Position numbers and translations under genes: made by a program | DNA from: Laccaria trichodermophora | Taxonomy: Eukaryota > Basidiomycota > Agaricomycetes > Agaricales > Hydnangiaceae | Reading direction: 5' to 3' | NCBI GenBank assembly: GCA_018417955.1 | Contig: JACTVC010000005.1 | Span: forward strand, 1,736,001-1,800,000 | DNA length: 64,000 nt | In this document: piece after piece, positions 55,873 through 64,000 of the stretch | Position numbering within the stretch: position 1 is the stretch's first letter | Layout: each line of letters opens with the position of its first letter | The notes under the pieces: model-generated | Databases searched by the model: none | What the model saw: the letters and a program-made list of their open reading frames with translations, nothing else | What the model was told of the DNA's origin: nothing

Positions 55873-58554
55873 CTAGGCATGAAGAAAACAAGAGGAAAGC
55901 TCATCAGGGAGCTTGAAAGATGGGAAGATTTGCTTCCCAGCAGGTCCTGGTTCCCCGCGCGAGATAGGATCAGCTGGATTAGCTTGAGACTCAATGTAGA
56001 CAGTTTTAAAGACGAGAGATGTAGCCATAAGGATGAGATGCGTACGACGAACTGCAAGGTTAAGATGGATATTACCACTACGGCCTTTATCCAGAGCACC
56101 AATAGTGCCTTGATTATCAGAATGCACGAGTAGGTGAGCATCTCGAAGACCCCTGGACTCCAAGAAAAGAGCAAGAAGCTCAATAGCCACAGTCTCGAGC
56201 CAGCAAATATCTCAACCTTCAATTTTCCAAGAGGAAGAGAGCTGGAAAGCAGCCCATTCGCCGTCAATGATAATTCCAATGCCCCATGATGTGGAAGCAT
56301 CAACGTAGAGCCCAAGGTCAGATAAAGGACCAAGAGGGTGAAGGGATCGGGATACACCACGTAAGGTGAGCTTGACTAACCACCACTTCAAGTCAGTGAT
56401 CAGAGAGTGCGGAGGATACTTTGTAAGGAATTCGTCACCATGGAAGGTAGACGCGAAGTTGGAGAGGGAAGGTAGATGAGAGCGACCATCTAGATAAACA
56501 AAGGCGATGTGACAAAGAGATCCATGAATCTTTTCAACATCGCGTAAATGACAAGGTCGGCCTTCAAAGTCAATCAGAAATTGAAGGACGCGCTGGTGGA
56601 ATTTGTTTCTCTTTCCCTCTGGCAAGCTAACAAGCTTCCAAGGAATGTCCCAAAGAAATCCGATGAAAGTCGTGACGAAGGAGAACCGTTCGTCACCCTT
56701 CTCATCATGCCAAGGCACTCCTAAAGAAGAAATACGGCGAAGCATCTCGTCGCGATCGTAGTCATAGCGGAAATCCCCATCGATGAAGGAACCCGAAGGT
56801 GAAGGGAATCGAAAGGCTTTCAAATCATCTTCATATTTCGGCACTGGGAAAACACCTTCGGCTCTCCAAATATCGACGACGGCATTCGCAATCATGCCAG
56901 CATTACTGCTGGCGCAAGCGGCTCCGAATGGGTGAGCATGATTAATAAAGAAATCGTCCGAAGTCCCTTGGACAACAAGCCAAGGTTTGTGGGATGGAAG
57001 AACGGGGCACGTGCGATGGAACTTTTTAATATCGAGAGTGCATGCCTGCGTTCCAGGAGGTGCATGAGAAATCTGTACAAAGATCAAAGGGACATGAGCA
57101 AGATGTACAGAAAAGAGAGTTAGATACAGCAAGAAGATAAGGATAAGATGATCATTGATGATGTACAAGACACAGCAAAAGCGAAGTGATAGGCGCAGCC
57201 TATAACATATGTGATGACTCTGAAGCATGATACATGCAGCATCATTGCCGCCAATGCACAGAGATGTCATCACGCTCGACGCATGGAAGATAATCATCAC
57301 ACTCGACGTGTGGAAGAGGAGTCATCGCGCTCAACGCACGGAAGAGGGATCATCACGCTCAACACGTGGAAGATAATCATCGTGCCAGCGGCACGGAAGA
57401 GAAAGGATGATACAGAAAATAGGTAACTTGCATGAAGCAAAAATACCCAAGGAGCGACTGGGCACAAGACCAGCGCTAGTAAGAAAGCATCTCCACGCAC
57501 GAAACGCAAAGGAGATGCATAAGAAGAAGGAAGAAAGGTGGGGAAAGGAACAGAATAGAGAGATACTCACGATGTCAGCCACTTTGGATGCGGTGTCAAA
57601 ACGCGTAGGGAAGTCATCCTTGCGGATGTATGAATTAACGGAAGCGTGAATCTTGGAAGCCTTTGAAAGGTGTTGGCAAACCCTCAATTTGTCGTGTACC
57701 CCAGGTTCTTGTGGCTGAACAGAGACGATAAGGGATGAGGACTGAAAGGGGCCACGCAGAATCTGCTCTGCAACTTGTCGGGAAAACGGGCCTGAAAGTC
57801 TGCCGGCTTTGACTTCTTTAGTAAGGTAGTCGGCGACGGTGTCGGGGTAAGAAAGGATAGAAGGGTTGTTAGGCATGATAACGGTCTGAGAGAGATCAGG
57901 CATGTGCCCGATAGGGAAGCCAAAGCGCAGATTGAAGGGGAGGAGGGGATAGCTTTTGAGAAGGTCATGTTTGCGCAGTAAGAACGCGAAGGCGTCGGGA
58001 TGATATGGGTGCAGGATTCTGTGGAAAAGAAGAGATTCCTCAGAAGAGGTGCAATTCAAGGGGGGACGAGGGATAATTGAGGAGGAGAAGTCAGAATAAG
58101 GAAGATGCAGAGAAAGCGATGCCTGGACAAAAGCCTCAGTTTGAGGGTCGCGAACGGCAAGTCCACGAGAAGGCGTGGTGACGTTTGCTGCCATAGAAGG
58201 AACAAAGGTGGGCGCGTTCGTCTTTGTGAGAGCATGGGTGTCCGCGGTCGCCTCTAAGGTTCCAGCTGATACAGATGACGCGGTTGTCAGGACTGAGGAG
58301 GTTGTGGTCGCTGTACTTTGACCATACTGCCTTGCCGTCGGCTTTGAACTTGACGAGTACGGTGCTATCGGCGTGTTGTGTTGCGTCGTGGCCTCGCTCA
58401 GCACAGATAAGGCAGTCGGGCGTCGAGGAGGAAGACTTGCCACTGCCTGACGAAAAGGGCTGGGAGGGACGTGTCTGAGAAGAGCGAGGGGTGAGTCGTG
58501 GTGTGAGCTTCCCAAGCGTCGCACTGAGAGGAGTCTTGGTGGGCTCAGACGCAA
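55873..58554 (-). CDS. Ngaro reverse transcriptase-RNase H, copy B (intron; in-frame stop)
   Basis: Counterpart of 8146-10827: exon to 57571, intron 57570-57073, palm motif KYEDDLKAF, then RNase H. The TGA inside RNase H occurs at the same place (56214-56212), so it predates the duplication. Arg-to-Gln (AERILRG to AEQILRG) and Arg/Cys (IIPRPP against IIPCPP) differ between copies at CpG sites. Confidence 0.75.
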
Positions 58555-59611
58555 TCATCCCACGAATGTCAGCCATCATTTCACGCTGCTTCTCGGAGAG
58601 CTTGTAGGCCTGGTAGTACCGAGCAGCGTCGAATTCACCATATTTCGCCCAATGTTCCTGACGGAACTTCAGCTCATCAGCCTTCCAGGCATCGTAGAGG
58701 TCGTCTTTAGTATCTTGAGCAGTGTAGAAGCAAAAATGGTCGTTATACCAATTGCTATGAGCCTCTCCAGTCCCTTCCTCGTCACGTTCTTTCTGGAAAA
58801 GATACATGTTACCGGCAGCCTCTGTCCATTGACTACAAGACAATGAGAGTTCCTTCCCAAAGCGCAGAGAGAGTTTTTCGATATCGAGAATAACAGTTCC
58901 CTTCGTCTCACCGGGATTCGGATTAGTCTTCGTTGTGGGTAACGTAGAAGCCTCGACATTCAAGATGTTGAGATTCTTATTAAGAAAGAAAGGCAGAGGT
59001 ATGGCAATGCAGATTTCAGTGTCAAAGAGGCTCTGAGGAAAGGTAGCGTGCCATGGGACCCCAACAACCCAAGGCACCATTTTTTGGCCGTTCATGCAGC
59101 GCCGCTTCGCAATCCTAGCGTCTTCGGCAGACGGCTTAACGTCGTCATTAGTCTTCCTCTTGATTTTCGACTTTTCTTTAATCTCCTCATCAGCCATCCA
59201 TTTAGCAAGTTTAGCATAGATCAAGTTAGGGAATGAAGCCGCAAAAGAAGGGATGCGGAAGCGGTTCAAATCAGCCTCATCAAGGGAAATCAGAGAAGCC
59301 TCGTCAGATCCGGGCTCCGGATGGGCGGTAGGGTTCAAGATGTGGTTGAAAGTCTTCCGAGACCTCACCGCATTTTTTTCTTCGATGTCTTTGTTCATCT
59401 GGAGAAGAGATAGCAGAGGAAGGTTCTTGAGCGTTGTAATGATAGCCGGTGAAGTATGGGTACGAGGAGCGCGGGGGGCTGCAACAAAAGAGTCAAGGGT
59501 AGCCGCTGTCTGAGAAGCAGGTGTAGCAGCTGTCTGAGAAAGAGGCGTAGTAGCCGTCTGAGAGCTTCCAGCAGTAGCGGCGGTTTGAGAGGATTGGGGA
59601 GTGTCGGCCAT
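58136..59611 (-). CDS. Ngaro ORF1 (Gag-like), copy B
   Basis: A 491-residue counterpart of 7089-8564 with the same length. Substitutions relative to copy A include Val/Ala at PR(V/A)PRTH, Val/Ile at CIA(V/I)PLP, Cys/Arg at DN(C/R)VIC, and Cys/Tyr in the last zinc knuckle (CSFYGSK here). Loss of that knuckle cysteine should weaken nucleic-acid binding in copy B. Confidence 0.75.
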   Translation of the reverse strand: MADTPQSSQTAATAGSSQTATTPLSQTAATPASQTAATLDSFVAAPRAPRTHTSPAIITTLKNLPLLSLLQMNKDIEEKNAVRSRKTFNHILNPTAHPEPGSDEASLISLDEADLNRFRIPSFAASFPNLIYAKLAKWMADEEIKEKSKIKRKTNDDVKPSAEDARIAKRRCMNGQKMVPWVVGVPWHATFPQSLFDTEICIAIPLPFFLNKNLNILNVEASTLPTTKTNPNPGETKGTVILDIEKLSLRFGKELSLSCSQWTEAAGNMYLFQKERDEEGTGEAHSNWYNDHFCFYTAQDTKDDLYDAWKADELKFRQEHWAKYGEFDAARYYQAYKLSEKQREMMADIRGMIASEPTKTPLSATLGKLTPRLTPRSSQTRPSQPFSSGSGKSSSSTPDCLICAERGHDATQHADSTVLVKFKADGKAVWSKYSDHNLLSPDNRVICISWNLRGDRGHPCSHKDERAHLCSFYGSKRHHAFSWTCRSRPSN

Positions 59612-59641
59612 CGCAAAGTTGAGGAAAAACGGTTGAAAAAA

Positions 59642-59855
59642 TTCAAAAAATTCACTGAAGTGGAGGGACTCTTTTTACCGCGTCAGAACGATAATTTGAA
59701 GGACAAGGAGATGTAGTCTCCTTGTCTAGGATTTGGAGACATAGTACATAGTGTTTGTACTTATGAGTACAAACACAATATTTCGTTCTGACGCTCGATC
59801 GTTATCTTATCCGATAATGAGCTTGCACTCGTTCCTCGTGCTTGCTCATCGCGGA
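59642..59855 (-). repeat. Ngaro A1 repeat, copy B
   Basis: 214-bp repeat, inverted copy of 6845-7058. Its outer end (CATCGCGGA) abuts exon 2 of the interrupted membrane-protein gene. Confidence 0.88.
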
Positions 59856-61074
59856 GTCTGCCATTAACGTTTTTGGGACAACAAACATCAACAACGCGTC
59901 GGGTACGATAGACCCAAGCTGGGAGTGCTTCATCGACGGCGTCAGCATTGGCTCGACCTCCCCATTTCAATACGCCGAGAACAACTGGCTTCTGTGTACG
60001 TGGAATAACAATGGCCAATCTGGCTCACATATCCTTACCGTGAACGCAAAGTCGACTGGTCATAACTTCTGGTTCGACTGGCTCCAGGCTCAGCGAGCAT
60101 GACGACAAAGGAGGGGTCAACAGTGACACTGGACTTTATTGGTGCACACCCTTGCCGTCTTCCCGCCAAAATCTGGTACTGACAACAAATTTCTAGGCAC
60201 GCAACTAAGCTGGTCAGGCTGGATACCAACTGAGCTCCTGCACGGCCCGTCACTAGGGACATACGTGGTCGACGGGCAGACCACTCCAACCAGCTTCACA
60301 CTGAAGGGTTTACCCTCGGCCTCAGCTACACTCTACAACCAACAATTTTTCCAAACACCAGTGCTTCCTTATGGGCGTCACGAACTAGTAGTGACGTTTC
60401 GCGGAGATGGCTCATCCAATGGCACACCACTAACTGTCGCGTATATCCTTATCCAAAATGGCAGTCTGTCCATTTCCGCACCTTCCGCAACAAGCTCAAG
60501 CTCAAGTCCCGCACTTTCAAACTCCACAGCATCATCATCATTATTGTCGAAAAAAATAATTACTACCTCCTTGGTCTCACAACCATCAACGTCCTCCTCC
60601 TCCTCACCGTCTTCCTCTTCCCACATCCCACTCGGCGCTATAATTGGCGGTAGCCTAAGCGGCCTCGTCCTCATTATTCTCCTCATCATCTGCTTCTACA
60701 AACACCGTCGCTCTCCTTCGTACAAAAAGGCAGAAGTACAACCATTCTACGTCCCCACCCCGCAGAACGACGTCCACTTTCACTCGGATGAAAGTCATAA
60801 ATCAGCCACACACACATCACAGCCCAGCAGCACCCACTCGTACGATCCATATACGAGGAAACAACAGATGGAGGCTCGGACGATGCAGATGCGGATGCCG
60901 CCTTCTTCGGCGATTGATACGAGTCCTGCACGGGGATCGTATATTCATGGAACGAGTGGGAGCAGGTCCAGAGCGGTGTTGCATCAGGATAGTGGGATTC
61001 GGCTGTCCAGGCAGGTACAGCAGGGGGGAATGGAGGTGCTTGTGGATTTGCCGCCGTTATATACTCCTGGTTGA
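59856..61074 (+). pseudogene. Membrane-protein gene, paralogue 3, 3' part
   Basis: The sequence resumes in exon 2 (SAINVFGTTNINNASG, ECFIDGVSIGST, NNGQSGSHILTVNAKS). After WFDWLQ about 100 bp present in paralogues 1 and 2 are missing and the frame shifts (stop at about 60100). The lost frame can still be seen as MTTKEGSTVTLDFIG. Exon 3 from about 60198 (GTQLSWSGWIPTELLHGPS) is open to 61074, with a stalk, a membrane segment (LGAIIGGSLSGLVLIILLIICF) and the family end LPPLYTPG. The gene is therefore broken twice, by a deletion and by Ngaro B. Confidence 0.82.
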
Positions 61075-61361
61075 TGTCAACTCAATCAATTAATGACTAC
61101 TACATAATGTAGTCGTATAGATAACATTTGTTTCTTGCTTCGTTGTTATACGAGAGGACCCTTGTAGTATCTGGCTTTCATTTGAACCAAAAGAGCGGTA
61201 GAAGGTATACACCTTCTGCGGATAGCACAAATTGGTTGCGGTTGTCTTTCCACCAACCTCTGAAATCTGAAGCTTTTGAAGCTTTATGTATAGTCTTATA
61301 TACATATCCTAGCTCACCACCGAATAAAAGCATATACATAACTTATCCCAACCACAACAAA

Positions 61362-63838
61362 TCAACAATGCCCCCTCCTCAACCTCTCATTCTCCTCCCT
61401 CAACGCCCTATTCTCCTCCCTCAACTCCTTCAAATCACCAACATACTCATCCATCAACGTCCTCAACTCCTTCTTCCACCCCCTCCCCATCCTGACAAGA
61501 TCCAAATGAAGCCCAACCATCTCCTGCCGTGCCTCACGCTGATAATCATACATGACATCTTGCACGATTGTTTTGAGCAGCTCGTGGGCTGAGGAGCTTC
61601 CGGATGCGCGGAGGGGTGAGGGTGCCCAGGTTTTTGTGTCTTGTAAGCTAGAGGGCGAGGTGGTGTTGGTGGTGGTGGAACGACGAATGGGGGAGACTTG
61701 CATGCTCAAACTGCGTTCCCTCTCCCTCTCCCTCTCTTTCTCCTCCTCATCTCCATCATCTTCATAATCCCTAAATCCAACACTCTTCCCCTTCCCCTTC
61801 CTTTCACGTTCCTTCGCCTTCTCATTAATATCAACCCCCTTCCCAGCATTAATCCACCTATCCACCTCAGGCGTGCCAAGCCCCAACACACCCATATTCG
61901 CCTTCTGCTTGTGCTTGTGCTTGTGTGCGGGGAGAGGTGTGATGGGATCCGGGGGAGGAGTTGGGAGGTCAGGAGACGGAGTCCGGCTTCTTGACCTCCT
62001 TGGAAGAAGATGAGGAAGAGAGGGAAGAGAGGGAACGGGGGGTACAGGTGAACTCGCCCTTCGTTCACCTGCACCTGCGCGAGAAGCAGACGAGGAAGGC
62101 CGCGAGGAAGAGGTTGCGCTGCTGCCCGTTCCTGTGCGTGTAGAACGACTGGAGACTGCTGATGCGGACTCAGAGGTGGCACGAGAGGCGGAGGAGGCTG
62201 TACGTGGTCGTGTCTTTGTCGTTGGTACCGCGAGTTTATCATCTGCTGCTGAAGTGGGCTGGGGCGGTATTGAGGCCGCAGTTGAGGTGGTTGATGTTTT
62301 TCTTGTCCGGGACGATATGCTTGGCACTGTTCGTGCTCTGCTAGGGGGATCCTCTGTAGTAGTAGCAGCTGCGGAGGAACGAAGTTTTCCAGCTGAGATG
62401 GACGTTTTTGTTGTTGTTGGAGATGGTTCTATGACCGGCGCCTTCTTCACTGGGGTCGTTTGGGTATTGCCTCGTAAACTACCAAGAGTTTCAATTTCCA
62501 CTGAATAACAAAATGAATACAGATTTTGACATCCACAGACGGAAAACGTACCAGAAATATCGCCCGTACTTGCGCTGTTTCCGTGAGGATCCTTTGCAGG
62601 CGAGAGTACTTTTTTCTTTGGTAAAGTGCTACTGGCTTTGGAAAGTGGCGAGGAAGTAACGCCTCCCTCTTTCAATGATGAAGGTAGTCGTCGTGTTATG
62701 GGTGACGTGCCTGACCCAACGCGGGCAGCTCTTGGACGCGCAGGCGATGGAGCAGCAGATTTTGCTGCAGTGGCCGATGTCCGACGTGTGAGTTCTGTCG
62801 TCGCAGGTGTTGCAGATGGCTTTGCAGAAGTATCTGCGACTGGCTTGATTTTTTTCTACTTCGAGGTGAGATTAATTCGCGAAAGTTGGTGATGGTACTA
62901 ACCTGCACGCTGATAGTTTCGATTCGACTGCCTATTTCGCTAAGGACAACGGTTTTAGGTGGTTTGTCCAATGCACGCAAGTCCGTGATGAGAAGTTTGC
63001 CGTTCTCAGTTCCGAGGTAAATTGCCGCGCCTTCTGGCGAGAACCCTATGGAGGTCAATGTGAGCTTGAGGTTGAGGGTTCGGAACAAGCTAAAGTACTT
63101 TTAGTAGACGCAGTATAACAGTAGTCAAGAAACTCACGCTTTTTCTTTTTCGAGATCTATCAGCCCAACAAAGCCTCCTGAGGTGGCAACTGCCACAAGC
63201 GTCTTGCTGAAAGGACTGCAAGCAACAGAGGTGATATTCCCAGATGCGGACTCGCCCATGACGATGGTTTTGCTTGGCACAGAAGGACGCGTGGTGTCAT
63301 ACACCATAAGTTGTTTTCCACACGCAATCAAAAGCCTGGTTCTGGCGTGTGGGTGGAATGTACAGGCGTGAATAGACTGGCCCGCTAGTCCTCTGAGAAC
63401 AGTATGCGATCCTAAGGAGAAATTGTATACGTGCGCTGCCCCCGTGGATGTGGATGCCAGAAGGGTAGAATCATTTGAAAGAGACAATGAAGTCACTGAT
63501 GTTCTGTGTGAATCGAACGTCTGCGTGATCTTTCCACCCTCCAAAACCTGAATCTTGTCTCCAACAGCGAAAAAGAGTGTCCCTTTGTCTTTTGAGACTA
63601 TATGAGCAATAGGATCTGGCTCGGAAGACGTGTATACGTCGGTCAGAGAGTTCAATGTCGGATCATACTTGTGGATCGTGTGGGCCGATGAGAGGTAGAG
63701 AAAGGCGTTGTCAGATGACCATGAGCTCGCTGTTGGCGGGTTGATAAGGTCTAGGCAAGATGGTATCGAGGAGGGAGCCTTCTTGAGGACTGCAGGATCT
63801 GTGATACACAGCGTATCGGTTGTTGTTGCGGCAAGCAT
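61362..63838 (-). CDS. NEDD1-like WD40 gamma-tubulin adaptor
   Basis: Exons 63838-63138, 63089-62903, 62855-62552 and 62500-61362 total 2,331 bases (776 residues). The N-terminal 300 residues are WD40 repeats (SSWSSDNAFLYLSSAHTIHKY, HRTSVTSLSLSNDSTLLAS, ITSVACSPFSKTLVAVATSG, TSIGFSPEGAAIYLGTENG). A long Ser/Thr/Pro-rich basic linker follows. The C-terminus is a helical segment, ELLKTIVQDVMYDYQREARQ ... HLDLVRMGRGW ... LKELREENRALREENERLRR, matching the gamma-tubulin-complex-binding helix bundle of NEDD1/GCP-WD. NEDD1 recruits gamma-tubulin ring complexes to microtubule-organising centres. The third intron (62551-62501) is 51 nt and free of stops, so retaining it would only add 17 residues. 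An in-frame codon further upstream is possible, but MLAATTT at 63838 fits the WD40 start. Confidence 0.85.
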
Positions 63839-64000
63839 GGTGGTTGAGAAAGAAAGTTGAACGCGTAAACAACACCAAAGAACGCGCTGGTCACGCTCTG
63901 TGTTTCGAGTGACCGAGTCTGCTCCCATCGATCATCCCTGCTCGCCATGGCAATTTAACTAGTCGTCCACTAGCCGCTCCAGTGAGTCGCAAATCGCCAA
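63839..64000. other. Upstream region of the NEDD1-like gene
   Basis: No further feature seen before the window ends. Confidence 0.4.

Larger units (their letters stand above)
52965..59855 (-). mobile_element. Ngaro-type retrotransposon, copy B
   Basis: Read on the minus strand: A1 (59855-59642), ORF1, RT-RNase H, recombinase, B1 (54110-53889), A2 (53888-53675), spacer, B2 (53648-53427), A2' (53426-53213), spacer and B2' (53186-52965). The extra 462-bp A2-B2 unit is the main structural difference from copy A. It sits at the intron 1/exon 2 border of a membrane-protein gene. The base pairs GA occur at both junctions and there is no longer target duplication, as expected for recombinase-mediated integration of a circular intermediate. 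All reading frames are present, with one shared stop in RNase H. Confidence 0.88.

Noticed and set aside
60035..60102. A short extra intron in exon 2 of the broken membrane-protein gene
   Set aside because: Compared with paralogues, coding sequence is missing rather than intron added, and the frame shifts; a deletion explains it better.

Overview
The window is fungal nuclear DNA, most likely from a mushroom-forming basidiomycete (Agaricomycetes). The genes have many introns of about 45-70 bases. Several belong to families typical of these fungi: single-pass serine/threonine-rich membrane proteins, an F-box protein, KDZ transposons and fungal TET/JBP dioxygenases. All gene models were spliced by eye; in most, splice phases were checked and coding totals came out divisible by three.

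Layout. 1-6607: an intron-containing tRNA-Arg(CCG), a long stretch without a firm gene, a membrane-protein gene (3026-4262) and an F-box gene (4922-6485). 6608-30182: a nested mobile region, bounded on both sides by the same 237 bp. Its core is a tyrosine-recombinase retrotransposon of the Ngaro type (copy A, with A1-ORFs-B1-A2-B2 split direct repeats). Copy A is itself interrupted just before the recombinase stop codon by a 14.35-kb KDZ DNA transposon (12416-26769, flanked by TCCTTGT). That transposon carries a KDZ transposase, a TET/JBP-type 2-oxoglutarate/Fe(II) dioxygenase, an RNase H1 N-terminal-domain protein and three proteins I cannot name. Behind copy A lies 1.9 kb of host DNA copied from 51065-52964, then an inverted Ngaro fragment. 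30035-36590: a fold-back element with two opposed arrays of a 90-bp repeat. 37225-43040: an Asi1/Asi3-like membrane RING ubiquitin ligase gene, a predicted OTT_1508-like nucleic-acid deaminase gene, and a decayed copy of the 5' part of the ligase gene. 43752-61074: two families of single-pass membrane proteins, partly in tandem, one member broken by Ngaro copy B (52965-59855, minus strand). 61362-63838: a NEDD1-like WD40 gamma-tubulin adaptor.

How it fits together. The most interesting unit is the KDZ transposon. It couples a transposase to a complete predicted 5-methylcytosine oxidase, inside a neighbourhood where the two Ngaro copies differ by C/G-to-T/A transitions, mostly at CpG. The mobile region also records a stepwise history: Ngaro B entered a membrane-protein gene; Ngaro B plus 1.9 kb of flank was copied in inverted orientation into the end of the fold-back element with template-switch-like junctions; KDZ then jumped into the new copy only.
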